The position numbers and the translations under genes are program-made. Below, in pieces: positions 39,689 to 49,660 of a DNA stretch of 64,000 nt (its first letter is position 1; each line of letters begins with the position of its first letter). A model generated the notes under the pieces. It saw only the letters and a list, made by a program, of their open reading frames with translations. It ran no database searches and was not told the DNA's origin. The DNA is from Propionibacteriaceae bacterium (GTDB lineage Bacteria; Actinomycetota; Actinomycetes; Propionibacteriales; Propionibacteriaceae): NCBI GenBank assembly GCA_030532825.1, contig JAUNKK010000001.1, positions 1-64,000 of the forward strand, read 5' to 3'.

Positions 39689-40579
39689 TCACAACGCGGC
39701 TTCCAGCGTGGCGACGAAGTGATCCACCGTCTCGGGGGCGACCTTTCCCATCGGGGGGCGACAATCGCCGACGCTGAACCCCCGGCGGTTGAGCACCGCC
39801 TTGACCATCATCGCGCCCTGAGTAGCAAAGACGCCCCTGAACACCGGCAGCAAGGTCGCGTTTAGCTGTTGCGCCCGCCCAGGATCCCCGTCAAGGAAGG
39901 TCGTGATGATGTCTCGCGTGGGCAGCCCCGCGAAATGCGTGGAGGTGCCTACCACGCCAACCCCGCCAACAGCCAACAGGGGCAGCAGGTATGCGTCGTC
40001 GCCGGCATAGTAGGACAGGGTGGAGTTTGCGATCACTGTCGCCGAGGAGCAAATGTCCCCTTTAGCGTCCTTCACTGCGGCGATTCGGGGATGGTCGGCT
40101 AGCCGGATGAGCGATGCCTCCGGGATCGGGATCCCAGCGCGATGCGGTATGTCATAGAGCATGACCGGCAACTCGGTGGCCTCTGCGACACTGACGAAGT
40201 GGTCCTCCAGGGCCTCGACCGGCGGCCGGGAATAGTAAGGGGTAACCACGAGCAGACCATCGGCCCCAGCCTCGGCGGCCTGTCGTGCCAAGTCGACGCT
40301 GTGGCGCGTATTGAACGTGCCCACCCCGGCGACGATTGATGCCCGATCCCCCACAGCGGCGACGACGGCACGCAGTAGGTCGCGCTTCTCCTGGTCGCTG
40401 GTGGTCGGGGATTCCCCGGTGGTCCCGTTGATCACCAATCCGTCGTGTCCCTGCTCGTCGACGAGATGCCTCGCGAGCCGGGCAGCCTCGACTAGATCAA
40501 GTCCGCCGTCGGGCCCGATCGGAGTGATCATTGCAGTCAGCAGCCGCCCGAAAACAGGCTGCGTGGAAATGTCGGTCAC
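39689..40579 (-). CDS. dapA: 4-hydroxy-tetrahydrodipicolinate synthase
   Basis: A 296-residue TIM-barrel lyase that condenses pyruvate and aspartate semialdehyde in the DAP/lysine pathway. NGTTGESPT (51-59) is the substrate loop, LYDIPHR holds Tyr 142 and RIAAVKDAKGD provides Schiff-base Lys 170. GTG start with GAGGAGG upstream. dapC, dapD and dapE are 8-13 kb away on this window. Confidence 0.92.
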   Translation of the reverse strand: MTDISTQPVFGRLLTAMITPIGPDGGLDLVEAARLARHLVDEQGHDGLVINGTTGESPTTSDQEKRDLLRAVVAAVGDRASIVAGVGTFNTRHSVDLARQAAEAGADGLLVVTPYYSRPPVEALEDHFVSVAEATELPVMLYDIPHRAGIPIPEASLIRLADHPRIAAVKDAKGDICSSATVIANSTLSYYAGDDAYLLPLLAVGGVGVVGTSTHFAGLPTRDIITTFLDGDPGRAQQLNATLLPVFRGVFATQGAMMVKAVLNRRGFSVGDCRPPMGKVAPETVDHFVATLEAAL

Positions 40580-40739
40580 GGTTCTGGCCTCCTCGCCGGT
40601 GCCTGGTCGCCTTCCTGCATTATCTCGCGCAGGCCAAACCCAATCCCCGCTCCCCCATCTCGGCGGACCGGTTCATAGCTCACCTCGCGACTCATGGCGT
40701 TCAGAATAGAGCTTCCTGAGTATCAGGCATGGATCTGGG

Positions 40740-40745
40740 TAGAGT
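40740..40745 (+). promoter_or_regulatory. -10 box of leaderless promoter, O-methyltransferase
   Basis: TAGAGT ends 6 nt before the GTG at 40752. Confidence 0.5.
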
Positions 40746-40751
40746 TGCGGT

Positions 40752-41408
40752 GTGAACCACGCAGCTGAATCCCCGATCCCGGCACCAACGGCGGAGAGCT
40801 GGAGCTTCGCCGAGGGCCACTCCCCTATTCCCGACGCCCACATGGCTGCCCGCGAGGAAGCCGAACTGGCGGGCATCACACCTATTTCCCCAGGCGTGGC
40901 CGCCACACTCACCGTGCTTGCCAAGGCCACGCAGGCTCGCGCCGTCGTCGAGATCGGCACGGGGTTCGGGGCCTCCGCGCTGCCGCTGCTGGCCGGCATG
41001 ACACCCGACGGAGTCATCACGAGCATCGACCCCGAGGCTGAGAATCAGATTCCGGCGCGCAATTTTCTCAACAACGCCGGCTACCGGGCGTCCCGGTGCC
41101 GCCTGATAGCCGGCATGCCCTTGGAAGTCCTGCCGAAGCTACGTGACAACGCCTATGACATTGTGTTCGTCAATGGTGACAAGCTTGAGTACGTCGAGTA
41201 TGTCGTGGAAGCTCTACGGCTGCTGCGCCCCGGCGGCCTGCTAATACTCAACGACGCCCTGTGGCTCAACACCGTCGCTGACCCGCAGCGTGAGGACGAT
41301 GAGACAATCATCATTCGTGAAGCCCTAGAGGCAGTGCGCACCGCCGGGGGTTACACCTCAACGCTACTGACCGTCGGCAACGGGCTCCTCGTCGCCGCCA
41401 AAGACTGA
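40752..41408 (+). CDS. O-methyltransferase (class I SAM-dependent)
   Basis: A 218-residue methyltransferase of the Rv1220c/catechol-OMT-like family. Motif I is VVEIGTGFGASALPLL, followed by GVITSIDPEAENQ for SAM ribose binding, and DIVFVNGDKLEYVEYVVEALRLLRPGGLLILND. Substrate not identifiable. GTG start with a leaderless-type box upstream. Followed by a strong terminator. Confidence 0.85.
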   Translation: MNHAAESPIPAPTAESWSFAEGHSPIPDAHMAAREEAELAGITPISPGVAATLTVLAKATQARAVVEIGTGFGASALPLLAGMTPDGVITSIDPEAENQIPARNFLNNAGYRASRCRLIAGMPLEVLPKLRDNAYDIVFVNGDKLEYVEYVVEALRLLRPGGLLILNDALWLNTVADPQREDDETIIIREALEAVRTAGGYTSTLLTVGNGLLVAAKD

Positions 41409-41425
41409 CCGGGATGCTCAGCACA

Positions 41426-41465
41426 CAGTAGGGGAGGTAGCCGCGGCTACCTCCCCTACTGTTCT
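41426..41465 (+). terminator. Intrinsic-type hairpin after O-methyltransferase
   Basis: A near-perfect palindrome of about 17 bp per arm (AGTAGGGGAGGTAGCC with GGCTACCTCCCCTACT), followed by GTTCTG. It lies in the 228-bp convergent gap between the methyltransferase and glgC and could serve both strands. The rest of this gap (to 41636) shows no gene. Confidence 0.7.
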
Positions 41466-41636
41466 GCTCAACTCATCGTCGCGATGTCCCGTCGGCGGGA
41501 TCGGTCGGCTCAACGGATGCCATGCCTTGCCAGGCACATTGCCCTTGGGTAGCCCACGACGGGCCGTGCAACTCGTTGTGTCAACCAAGTGGCACGGCAG
41601 TCTCCCGCACGCCTCGCGATGAGCCGCGGCGATGGG

Positions 41637-42863
41637 TCAGTCGCGCGGAATCTCGGCGTCTTTACCGATGACGACAATCCCGTTCGCGGAGACATGGAAG
41701 CCCCGGGCAAGGTCGTGTTCCCGGTCCACGCCAATCTGCACCCCGTCGGGCACGACCACATGCTTGTCCAGGATCGCGCGACGCACCACGGCGTCCCGGC
41801 CGACGCGTGCGCCATCCATCAGCACCGAGTCGGAGACCTGGGACCACTTGTCGACGCGCACGTTGGGGCCCAGCACGGTCCGCTCCACCTCACCACCGGA
41901 AATGATGCAGCCGGGGTTGACGATCGAATCCTCGGCCTTACCACGGATAACGAACTTCGCCCCTGGCGACTGTGACTGATTGGTCAGCAGCGGCCAGTCG
42001 TTGTTGTACAGATTGAACTCGGGGTCGACCGAGACCAGATCCATGTGGGCCTCGTGGTAGGCGTCGATAGTTCCCACATCGCGCCAGTAGTTGAGATCCT
42101 TTTCGGTCGCGCCGGGAACTACATTGTCTTTGAAGTCGTAGACCTGGGACTGCCCCTGAGCAGTGAACCACGGGACGATGTCGCCGCCCATGTCGTGCTT
42201 CGCCGTCGGGTTCTCAGCGTCAGCACGAAGGGCCTCGACCAGTGCGTGCCGACTGAAGATGTAGTTGCCCATAGAGGCGAAGGACTCATCCGGCGAGTCC
42301 GGGAGGCCCGGCGGATCAGCTGGCTTCTCCAGGAAACTCTTGATCCGGTGGTCCTCCGACGCATCAATGATGCCGAAGGCGCTGGCCTCACTGCGCGGCA
42401 CGCGAATGCCGGCGACGGTGCAGCCCAAGCCAGAATCGATATGGGCGTCCACCATCTGCTCAATGTCCATCCGGTAGATGTTGTCCGCCCCGAAAACCAC
42501 AACGTAGTCGGGGTCCGCATCCCGGATCAGGTTGAGCGACTGGTAGATAGCGTCTGCCGACCCCTGATACCAGCGCGGGCCAAGCCGCTGCTGCGCCGGC
42601 ACCGGGGTCACATACGCCCCCATCAGGGTCGAGAACCGCCAGGTCATAGAAATGTGACGGTCCAGGGAGTGGGACTTGTACTGGGTGAGTACCGCGACCC
42701 GGGTCAGCCCCGAGTTCGCGAGGTTGGACAAAACGAAGTCGATGAGCCGGTAGCTACCACCGAACGGCACTGCGGGCTTGGCCCGGTCGGCGGTCAACGG
42801 CATCAACCTCTTGCCCTCGCCGCCGGCGAGGACTATGGACAGGATCTTCGGGCGTGCCACCAT
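41637..42863 (-). CDS. glgC: Glucose-1-phosphate adenylyltransferase
   Basis: A 408-residue ADP-glucose pyrophosphorylase. [26 protein letters not shown] is the nucleotide-binding signature, followed by [28 protein letters not shown] and a C-terminal left-handed beta-helix ([13 protein letters not shown]). It makes ADP-glucose for glycogen or maltose-1-phosphate synthesis. Divergent from glgA with 63 bp between; both starts have leaderless-type boxes. Confidence 0.95.
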   Translation of the reverse strand: MVARPKILSIVLAGGEGKRLMPLTADRAKPAVPFGGSYRLIDFVLSNLANSGLTRVAVLTQYKSHSLDRHISMTWRFSTLMGAYVTPVPAQQRLGPRWYQGSADAIYQSLNLIRDADPDYVVVFGADNIYRMDIEQMVDAHIDSGLGCTVAGIRVPRSEASAFGIIDASEDHRIKSFLEKPADPPGLPDSPDESFASMGNYIFSRHALVEALRADAENPTAKHDMGGDIVPWFTAQGQSQVYDFKDNVVPGATEKDLNYWRDVGTIDAYHEAHMDLVSVDPEFNLYNNDWPLLTNQSQSPGAKFVIRGKAEDSIVNPGCIISGGEVERTVLGPNVRVDKWSQVSDSVLMDGARVGRDAVVRRAILDKHVVVPDGVQIGVDREHDLARGFHVSANGIVVIGKDAEIPRD

Positions 42864-42869
42864 GAATGA

Positions 42870-42875
42870 AACCTA
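42870..42875 (-). promoter_or_regulatory. -10 box of leaderless promoter, glgC
   Basis: TAGGTT on the minus strand, 6 nt before the ATG at 42863. Confidence 0.45.
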
Positions 42876-42912
42876 GCGCCTCACCGGGTCCCTCACAACA
42901 GAATCGGAAAGA

Positions 42913-42918
42913 TATCAT
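42913..42918 (+). promoter_or_regulatory. -10 box upstream of glgA
   Basis: TATCAT ends 8 nt before the ATG at 42927, back-to-back with the glgC promoter. Confidence 0.45.
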
Positions 42919-42926
42919 TGCGAAGT

Positions 42927-44117
42927 ATGAAATTGTCGCTGTTGACTCGTGAGTACCCCCCATCCATCTACGGCGGCGCCGGGGTCCACGTGGCCCAACT
43001 CGTCCCGCAACTCAAAAAGTTCATCGAGGTCGATGTGCACTGCATGGGTGAGCCCCGCGACGGCGCCGCTGCCCATCCGGAGACCTGGCCCGAGGAGGCT
43101 AACGCTGCTCTAAGAGTGCTCGGCGCGGACCTGTCCATGGCTGCCGCCGTCGCCCCGGACACTGATGTGTTGCACTCGCACACGTGGTACGCGAACATGG
43201 GCGGCCACCTCGCCGGCCTGATGCTGGACCGTCCACACGTCGTCACATCCCATTCTCTTGAGCCTCACCGGCCGTGGAAGGCTGAACAGCTGGGTGGCGG
43301 CTACCGGGTCAGCTCCTGGGCGGAGAAGACCGCTTTCGAGGCCGCTGACGCTGTGATTTCTGTCTCGGCGGGGATGCGCCGCGATGTGCTCGATTCCTAC
43401 CCCAACCTGGATCCCGATCGGGTCTACGTCGTCAAAAACGGCATCGATCCCGACGAGTTCCAGCCGGATCACGGCACCGATGTCGTATCGGAGTTGGGGA
43501 TCTCCCTGGATCAACCGACCGTTGTGTTCGTGGGGCGCATCACGCGGCAAAAAGGCTTGGTGCACCTGGTGCGGGCCGCCCAACAGTTTGATCCTGAGAC
43601 CCAGGTAGTGCTGCTGGCCGGCGCCCCCGACACGCCGGAGATTGCGGCCGAGTTCGAGGGCGCCTTCGCGGAGTTGCAGAAGCGTCGCAGCTCCCCCGTC
43701 ATCTGGATCCAGGAGATGCTGCCTCGCGCCTCAGTGCGGCAGGTCATGACCCATGCGACGGTGTTCGCGTGCCCCAGCGTCTACGAGCCGCTGGGCATCG
43801 TGAACCTTGAAGCCATGGCGTGCGAGACGGCCGTCGTGGCCTCGGCCGTCGGTGGCATCCCGGAGGTCGTGGTCGATGAGGCCACGGGGCTCCTCGTGCC
43901 CTACGATCCCGAACAGGCTGGCGATCCAGAGTTCATCGCTAGCTTCGAAGCGGACTTCGCCACCAAAGTGAATCGCCTGACGCAGGATCTAGCCCTGGCA
44001 GAGCGGTTCGGCAAGGCTGGCCGTCAGCGCTGCATCGACGAGTTCTCCTGGGAACAAATCGCCAAGGAAACCATCGCGGTGTACGAGAAGGCCATCGCCT
44101 ACCACGGTTCACGCTGA
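42927..44117 (+). CDS. glgA: Actinobacterial glycogen synthase / maltose-1-phosphate synthase
   Basis: A 396-residue GT4 glycosyltransferase. LTREYPPSIYGGAGVHVAQL is the acceptor/nucleotide loop, VVTSHSLEPHRPWK lies in the N-domain, and VVFVGRITRQKGLVHLV plus PSVYEPLGIVNLEAMACE (E-x7-E type) form the donor site. The mycobacterial homologue (Rv1212c) makes alpha-maltose-1-phosphate (GlgM activity), so this may too. The TTG at 42918 is a less likely start than ATG 42927. Confidence 0.93.
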   Translation: MKLSLLTREYPPSIYGGAGVHVAQLVPQLKKFIEVDVHCMGEPRDGAAAHPETWPEEANAALRVLGADLSMAAAVAPDTDVLHSHTWYANMGGHLAGLMLDRPHVVTSHSLEPHRPWKAEQLGGGYRVSSWAEKTAFEAADAVISVSAGMRRDVLDSYPNLDPDRVYVVKNGIDPDEFQPDHGTDVVSELGISLDQPTVVFVGRITRQKGLVHLVRAAQQFDPETQVVLLAGAPDTPEIAAEFEGAFAELQKRRSSPVIWIQEMLPRASVRQVMTHATVFACPSVYEPLGIVNLEAMACETAVVASAVGGIPEVVVDEATGLLVPYDPEQAGDPEFIASFEADFATKVNRLTQDLALAERFGKAGRQRCIDEFSWEQIAKETIAVYEKAIAYHGSR

Positions 44118-44130
44118 AAGCGCCATACAA

Positions 44131-44162
44131 AAACCGCCCGGGATCATCCCGGGCGGTTTTCG
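44131..44162. terminator. Bidirectional terminator between glgA and DUF3117 gene
   Basis: AAACCGCCCGGGA (44131-44143) and TCCCGGGCGGTTT (44147-44159) form a 13-bp stem with a TCA loop, followed by TTTT and preceded by AAAA-rich sequence, so it works for both converging genes. Confidence 0.92.
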
Positions 44163-44175
44163 TTATCGTTCTGGA

Positions 44176-44343
44176 TCAGCCGACAACGCCTTTCAGCGCA
44201 TTCAGCAGATCAGTGGCCTCCACTGCGTTCATCTCAACGACGAGCCGCCCCCCACCATCGACCGGTACTCGCATCACGATGCCACGGCCTTCCTTCGTGA
44301 CCTCCATCGGTCCGTCACCCGTGCGGGGTTTCATCGCTGCCAT
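44176..44343 (-). CDS. DUF3117 protein (Rv1211-like)
   Basis: A 55-residue protein, MAAMKPRTGDGPMEVTKEGR at the start and then a short beta-rich body ending LLNALKGVVG. This near-invariant small protein is a marker of actinobacteria (Rv1211 in M. tuberculosis, next to glgA/glgC there as well). Function unknown. The ATG is preceded by GAGG on the minus strand. Confidence 0.9.
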   Translation of the reverse strand: MAAMKPRTGDGPMEVTKEGRGIVMRVPVDGGGRLVVEMNAVEATDLLNALKGVVG

Positions 44344-44383
44344 GTGCCAACCTCAATCCTTGCAGTACAAGCGAACTCCTCTA

Positions 44384-44815
44384 TTATTCCGCATCTTCAA
44401 AAACAACGGGAGAATCGCTGACCTCAGCTTGAGTTGTTTCCGCACCCATCGCCCGGCTAGCCGGGCACAGCGCCGACCCGTCGGCCAAAGAGCGGACATG
44501 GCCGTGGACCCGGTCGACTACCTGATCCACGGCCTGCATGTCGTAGCCGCCCCCGGAGGTGTCGAAAACCGGCACCTCGGACGAGGGGGTACGAAGGGCG
44601 GCCTTGATGAACTCATCCACCTGCGTCCGGTCATAACCGACGGCGACCACCGGTAGCCGCAGATCCGCGACGAACTCCTCTCCGAACGGCAGCTTGGGGA
44701 GGTATCCCTTCGGGCGGTCGTTGACCGGTTCCGGCATCTCCCCCAAGTTTCCCGCTCCCGCCCAGGCCGCGAGGGCGAGCACCACGACGGCTGACAGCAC
44801 GATCACCCACACCAT
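44384..44815 (-). CDS. DivIVA-domain membrane protein
   Basis: A 143-residue protein with an N-terminal membrane helix (WVIVLSAVVVLALAAWAGAG) and two DivIVA-like repeats (VVAVGYDRTQVDEFIKAAL and GGYDMQAVDQVVDRVHGHV). Such actinobacterial proteins may localise to curved membrane or poles; the role is not established. A TAGGCT box lies 7 nt upstream of the ATG. Divergent from the P-type ATPase. Confidence 0.8.
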   Translation of the reverse strand: MVWVIVLSAVVVLALAAWAGAGNLGEMPEPVNDRPKGYLPKLPFGEEFVADLRLPVVAVGYDRTQVDEFIKAALRTPSSEVPVFDTSGGGYDMQAVDQVVDRVHGHVRSLADGSALCPASRAMGAETTQAEVSDSPVVFEDAE

Positions 44816-44822
44816 GGGACCG

Positions 44823-44828
44823 AGCCTA
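44823..44828 (-). promoter_or_regulatory. -10 box of leaderless promoter, DivIVA-domain gene
   Basis: TAGGCT on the minus strand, 7 nt before the ATG at 44815. Confidence 0.45.
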
Positions 44829-44896
44829 ACGCCTAATCCACTGGCTCCTAGCTAGCCTAGGGAGTTCCGAGCAGACCGATCGAACGAGGCCCGCAG

Positions 44897-47662
44897 ATGT
44901 CAGTTGCACTGCAATCCGCTGAACATGTTGCCGCGGACCAGGGGGTGAAACCAGAAACCGGTCTTTCCACCGCCGAGGCCGAGCGGCGCCTGGCTACCCA
45001 CGGCCCCAACGAGTTACGCTCCGCACCTCGCGATCCGGCATGGCTGCGATTTCTGCAGCAGTTCAAGGATCCCCTGGTCTATCTCCTGCTGGCGGCGGTG
45101 GCCATCTCCGTCATTGCTTGGGCTCTTGAGGGGGCGCACGGTTTCCCCGTGGAGGCCGCCGTCATCCTGGCGATTCTGGTAGTCAACGCCGCACTTGGGT
45201 TCGTGCAAGAGAACCAGGCGGCCGATGCCGTGGCTGCGCTCGCGGACATGACGGCCTCCCGGGCAACGGTGTTGCGCGACGGGCGACTCGTTGAGTTACC
45301 CGCCGCGCAGGTAGTGCCCGGCGACGTTCTGGTGTTGAGCGAAGGCGACGCAGTGGCCGCCGATGGACGACTCGTCTCGGCCACGGCCCTGCAGGTGGCG
45401 GAATCATCGCTGACAGGCGAGTCTGCCGCCGTCACCAAGGACACCGCTCCCCTCAAAGAGGAAACACCGCTGGGAGACCAACGCTGCATGGTCTTCAAGG
45501 GGACCTCGGTGGTCCGGGGCGTTGGCCGAGCCGTCATAACTGCCACAGGGATGGCGACTGAGATGGGACGCATCGCGACCCTCTTGGACGAGACAGAAGA
45601 CGACCCGACGCCGCTCCAGCGCGAGATCGCCACGATCTCACGGAGCCTGGGCATCGCGGTCATCCTCGTGGCCCTAGGGGTGATGGCTACCCTCGCCGCC
45701 GTTAACGGGGTGTCGTCGCCGCAGGACCTGGCGGAGATTCTGCTGATGGGGGTGTCACTGGCGGTGGCGGCCGTTCCAGAAGGGCTGCCTGCGATCCTCT
45801 CGCTCTGTCTGGCCATCGGGGTACGCGCCATGGCGAGCCGGAATGCGGTGATGAAGCAACTGCACTCGACGGAAGCACTCGGCTCGACCTCCGTTATCGC
45901 CTCCGATAAAACGGGAACGCTGACCCGCAATGAAATGACAATCGCTGAAGTCCGCACCGCCTCGGGCCGCGTGCGGATCGAAGGCACGGGCTACACGCCC
46001 GAGGGGGCCATCCAGCCGAGCAGCCCGGAGGCCCTGTTGGAGGCCCAGTTGACGCTCGTCGCCGGGTCCCTAGCCAACAACGCCCAACTCAGCCACAGCG
46101 ACGGCCGCTGGAGCATCCAGGGCGATCCGACCGAGGCGGCTTTCCTGGTGGCTGAACGCAAGTTGAGGCGCACCAAACCCAGCCGCCCGCCGCAGCGGCT
46201 GGCTGAGGCGCCGTTCAGCTCGGAGCGCAAGCTCATGTCGGTGCTCGTGCGAAGCCACGACAGCTACGAGGTTCTCGTCAAGGGGGCGCCTGACGTGCTG
46301 CTGAACCGCTGCACCCACGAGCAGGTGGGCCAACACGTGCGTCCCCTCACGGCGGAGCGGCGCCGGGCGTTGGAGGTTGAGACCCTGGAACTGGGGCAGC
46401 AGGGGTACCGCACCCTGGCCGTGGCGTGGCGACACGGCGATCAGGCGGAGACGGCCGACTTCTCCGAGGCCAGCGAGCACGATCTGATTCACGCCGGCGT
46501 GGTCGGCATCATCGACCCGCCCCGCGCTGAAGCAAGGGAGGCTATCGCCCAGGCGCATCGCGCCGGCATCCGCACCGTCATGATCACGGGTGACCACCCC
46601 GTCACGGCTACGAAAATCGCGCACGACCTTGGGCTGGGGGGCTCTGAACGAGCCGTTACCGGCACTGAATTGGAGGCCATGACGGAGGCGGAACTTGTAG
46701 CAACCGCGAAGGAAACGACCGTCTACGCACGCGTCTCCCCGGAGCACAAGCTCCACATCGTCGATGCGTTACAGGCCGATCGCCAGATCGTCGCGATGAC
46801 CGGTGACGGCGTCAACGACGCGCCGGCCCTGAAAACTGCAGACATCGGCGTTGCGATGGGCATCACAGGCACCGAGGTAACCAAACAGGCCAGCGATATG
46901 GTCCTCGGCGACGACAACTACGCCACCATTCTCGCCGCGGTCCGGCAGGGCCGGGCAATTTTCGACAATATCCGCAAGTTCATGCGGTATCTGCTCAGTT
47001 CCAACATGGGTGAGGTGATGACGGTTTTCCTGGCCGTGGTGCTCAACACCGTGATCGGCCTAGCTGACCCGGCCAACCCCACAGCAGCCTTCGTGCCCCT
47101 GCTAGCAACCCAGATCCTCTGGATCAACCTCGTCACCGACTCCGGTCCTGCGCTGGCAATGGGCATCGATCCCGAGTTGGATGATGTGATGGCCCGTCCG
47201 CCGCGCCGCTATGAGGATCGCATCATCGATGGCCACATGTGGTGGCGGATCCTGGGGATCGGCACTTTCATGGGCGTAGTCGGGTTGCTGATCTTCGATC
47301 TGACGTTGCCGGGCGGCCTCATCGGCGGTTTTGAGGCGCTCACCCCCACCGAGTCGCAGGCGGCGGTTGCCCGCACCACAGTGTTTACCGCACTGGTATT
47401 GATGCAACTCGCAAACGCCCTCAATAGCCGTTCCGACCTGGGCAGTGCCTTCCATAACTTATTCAGCAACCGCTGGCTCTGGGCCAGCCTGGTGTTCGGG
47501 CTGGTCTCACAAATCGCCGTCGTCAACGTTCCATGGTTGCAGGCGGCTTTCGGCACCGTTGCGCTGCCCCCCGCCCACTGGGCCTTGGCTATTGGCGCGG
47601 GCTTGGCGGTCCTAGGCTTCGAGGAGGTGATCAAAGCCGCTCGGCGTGCGCTGGGCCACTAA
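44897..47662 (+). CDS. P2-type cation-transporting ATPase
   Basis: A 921-residue ion pump. An N-terminal cation-ATPase domain (LSTAEAERRLATHGPNEL), actuator TGES (ESSLTGESAAVTKD), the PEGL loop (AAVPEGLPAILSL), phosphorylation site DKTGTLT (Asp 337), KGAPDVLLNRC in the nucleotide domain, TGDGVNDAPALKTADIGVAMG hinge and six C-terminal membrane helices follow in canonical order. The PEGL loop and the C-terminal cation-ATPase domain point to a calcium or Na/K-like P2 pump rather than a heavy-metal P1B pump. The exact ion is not determined. It overlaps the converging LOG gene by four bases. Confidence 0.92.
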   Translation: MSVALQSAEHVAADQGVKPETGLSTAEAERRLATHGPNELRSAPRDPAWLRFLQQFKDPLVYLLLAAVAISVIAWALEGAHGFPVEAAVILAILVVNAALGFVQENQAADAVAALADMTASRATVLRDGRLVELPAAQVVPGDVLVLSEGDAVAADGRLVSATALQVAESSLTGESAAVTKDTAPLKEETPLGDQRCMVFKGTSVVRGVGRAVITATGMATEMGRIATLLDETEDDPTPLQREIATISRSLGIAVILVALGVMATLAAVNGVSSPQDLAEILLMGVSLAVAAVPEGLPAILSLCLAIGVRAMASRNAVMKQLHSTEALGSTSVIASDKTGTLTRNEMTIAEVRTASGRVRIEGTGYTPEGAIQPSSPEALLEAQLTLVAGSLANNAQLSHSDGRWSIQGDPTEAAFLVAERKLRRTKPSRPPQRLAEAPFSSERKLMSVLVRSHDSYEVLVKGAPDVLLNRCTHEQVGQHVRPLTAERRRALEVETLELGQQGYRTLAVAWRHGDQAETADFSEASEHDLIHAGVVGIIDPPRAEAREAIAQAHRAGIRTVMITGDHPVTATKIAHDLGLGGSERAVTGTELEAMTEAELVATAKETTVYARVSPEHKLHIVDALQADRQIVAMTGDGVNDAPALKTADIGVAMGITGTEVTKQASDMVLGDDNYATILAAVRQGRAIFDNIRKFMRYLLSSNMGEVMTVFLAVVLNTVIGLADPANPTAAFVPLLATQILWINLVTDSGPALAMGIDPELDDVMARPPRRYEDRIIDGHMWWRILGIGTFMGVVGLLIFDLTLPGGLIGGFEALTPTESQAAVARTTVFTALVLMQLANALNSRSDLGSAFHNLFSNRWLWASLVFGLVSQIAVVNVPWLQAAFGTVALPPAHWALAIGAGLAVLGFEEVIKAARRALGH

Positions 47663-48375
47663 CGTCGCGGCTCCCCCATCGCTTGAACGGCCTCCGCAAC
47701 GTCATCGGTCAAGGTGATGAGATCCAGATCACCGGGGCTGATGAAGCCCCCACCTTCGACGGAGCCATGGATCCAATCGATCAGCGGTCCCCAGAAGCGG
47801 GTGCCGAACAGCACGACAGGGAAATGGGTCACCTTGCCGGTCTGGATCAAGGTCAGGGACTCGAACAATTCGTCGAGAGTCCCGAAGCCGCCTGGCATGG
47901 CGATGAACCCGTGGGAGTATTTGAGGAACATCGTCTTGCGTGCGAAAAAATAGCGGAAGTTGATGCCGAGGCTGACATAGGGGTTGAGGCCTTGCTCGTG
48001 CGGCAGTTCGATACCCAGACCTACCGAGGTGCCGCCGGCCTCACGGGCTCCCTTGTTGCCTGCCTCCATGATCCCCGGGCCGCCACCCGTGATGACGGCA
48101 AATCCCTTCGCGGCAACTGCGGCCGCGATCTGTTCAGCCGCCTGATACATGGGGTCGGCGGGATCGGTGCGGGCCGATCCGAAGATGCTCACGGCGGAAG
48201 GCAGGCTCTGCAGGGTATCGAAACCCTCAACAAACTCAGCCTGGATACGCAGCACCCGCCACGGGTCCTTGCTAGCCCACTCCGCTCCATCGGAACCGAG
48301 CAGAGCTTCGTCAGCTGTGGGAGCGGCGTGGGCTTCGCCACGCAGAATGACAGCTCCCTGACGGCGTTCGGTCAT
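47659..48375 (-). CDS. LOG family protein (TIGR00730 type)
   Basis: A 238-residue Rossmann-like protein with GGGPGIMEAGNKGA and the family signature MPGGFGTLDELFE. The family includes cytokinin riboside 5'-monophosphate phosphoribohydrolases and PpnN-like nucleotide hydrolases; the actinobacterial substrate is uncertain. Start at 48375 behind AAGGAGA. The longer frame to 48462 overlaps dapE. It lies 16 bp downstream of dapE, likely cotranscribed. Confidence 0.9.
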   Translation of the reverse strand: MTERRQGAVILRGEAHAAPTADEALLGSDGAEWASKDPWRVLRIQAEFVEGFDTLQSLPSAVSIFGSARTDPADPMYQAAEQIAAAVAAKGFAVITGGGPGIMEAGNKGAREAGGTSVGLGIELPHEQGLNPYVSLGINFRYFFARKTMFLKYSHGFIAMPGGFGTLDELFESLTLIQTGKVTHFPVVLFGTRFWGPLIDWIHGSVEGGGFISPGDLDLITLTDDVAEAVQAMGEPRR

Positions 48376-48391
48376 GTAGTTCTCCTTGGAA

Positions 48392-49603
48392 TCACATCGT
48401 GGAAAGCCAGCGGCGCAGACCGTCGGCGCAACTGGTGAGGTCGGCAACGGGGCAGTATTCATCGTCGCGGTGGGCTAGCGACGGGTCAGCCGGACCGTAG
48501 TTGACGGCTGGGACGCCGAGGGCAGCGAAGCGGGCGACATCGGTCCAGCCATATTTGGGTCGGGCGTCACCGCCAACCGCGACCACGAACTCGGCCGCGA
48601 GCGGCGCATCCAGGCCGGGGCGTGCAGCGGGTGAGGAATCCACCACATCCAACTCGGCCTCGGGAAACACCTCGGCCAAATGCTCCAGTGCTTCTTCGGC
48701 ACTCTTATCGGGAGCATAGCGGTAGTTGATCTCCACCCACGCTTCAGGGGGGATGACATTGCCCGCCACGCCCCCGCCGATCCGCACCGCGTTGAGCCCC
48801 TCCCGGTATTCAAGTCCTTCGACGACAATCCGTCGCGGCTCGTAGGCGGCCAGCCGGGCCAGCACATCGGCGAGGCTGTGGATGGCGTTGCGTCCCATCC
48901 AAGACCGTGCGCTGTGAGCAGCCTGGCCTGTGGTGTGGATTCGGAAGCGGATGGTGCCTTGGCAGCCGCCTTCAATGTGAGCGGCAGTTGGCTCCATCAG
49001 CACGGCGAAATCCCCCGACAGCAGGTCAGGCCGATTGCGGGCCACGCGGCCTAGCCCGTTCAGCGAGGCATCGACCTCTTCATGATCGTAGAACACCCAG
49101 GTGACGTCGACGCGGGGTCTGGTGAGTTCGCACGCCAGCTTCAGAGCCACAGCGACGCCCCCCTTCATGTCACACGCGCCGCGACCATAAACCCGCGGAC
49201 CATCGGGAGTCTCAGCCAGGGAACTTGGCAGGTTCCCAGCAACGGGCACCGTGTCCAGATGTCCCGCTATCACGACGCGCTGCGGGCGCCGCAATCGGGT
49301 GCGTGCGATCACGCAATCTCCGTCCCGCTCAACCACGAGGTGGGCCTGAGCGCGAAGCGTCGCCTCAACGAGATCCGCGAGCTCCCTCTCGTTGCCCGAG
49401 ACGCTCTCGATATCGACGATGGCTCGCAGCAAACTCACGAGATCGGCGTCGGGGCGGAGAGGTCCCGACGGCGAGACCCCAGCAGCCTGCGCCGCTGCAT
49501 CGTCGGCAACACGGACGCCGGAGCGCTCTTCGCCGCGGCATGCGGCTGTTGGATCCTCGCCTACACTGTCGCCGTCGCTTACAGCAGAGTCTCTCCGGGT
49601 CAT
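48392..49603 (-). CDS. dapE: Succinyl-diaminopimelate desuccinylase
   Basis: A 403-residue M20 metallohydrolase. AGHLDTVPV (His/Asp metal ligands), [11 protein letters not shown] (Asp), DHEEVD (catalytic Glu) and [15 protein letters not shown] (Glu), plus a C-terminal [11 protein letters not shown] and HRDDEYC His, match DapE. It releases LL-DAP from the succinylated intermediate. The first 45 residues are low-complexity; ATG at 49603 is chosen because a TAGGCT box lies 7 nt upstream, and longer frames run under dapD. Confidence 0.9.
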   Translation of the reverse strand: MTRRDSAVSDGDSVGEDPTAACRGEERSGVRVADDAAAQAAGVSPSGPLRPDADLVSLLRAIVDIESVSGNERELADLVEATLRAQAHLVVERDGDCVIARTRLRRPQRVVIAGHLDTVPVAGNLPSSLAETPDGPRVYGRGACDMKGGVAVALKLACELTRPRVDVTWVFYDHEEVDASLNGLGRVARNRPDLLSGDFAVLMEPTAAHIEGGCQGTIRFRIHTTGQAAHSARSWMGRNAIHSLADVLARLAAYEPRRIVVEGLEYREGLNAVRIGGGVAGNVIPPEAWVEINYRYAPDKSAEEALEHLAEVFPEAELDVVDSSPAARPGLDAPLAAEFVVAVGGDARPKYGWTDVARFAALGVPAVNYGPADPSLAHRDDEYCPVADLTSCADGLRRWLSTM

Positions 49604-49610
49604 GCTGGTG

Positions 49611-49616
49611 AGCCTA
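49611..49616 (-). promoter_or_regulatory. -10 box of leaderless promoter, dapE
   Basis: TAGGCT on the minus strand, 7 nt before the ATG at 49603. It decides the dapE start. Confidence 0.5.
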
Positions 49617-49647
49617 CCGTTCAACACATCGTTACCGAGCAGTTCAT

Positions 49648-49653
49648 TACACT
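49648..49653 (+). promoter_or_regulatory. -10 box of leaderless promoter, dapD
   Basis: TACACT ends 7 nt before the ATG at 49661, back-to-back with the dapE promoter. Confidence 0.5.
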
Positions 49654-49660
49654 GATCCGC

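Noticed and set aside
47659..48375. Lysine decarboxylase
   Set aside because: Older annotations use this name for the family, but the PGGFGTLDE and GGGPGIMEA motifs define LOG-type nucleotide phosphoribohydrolases.
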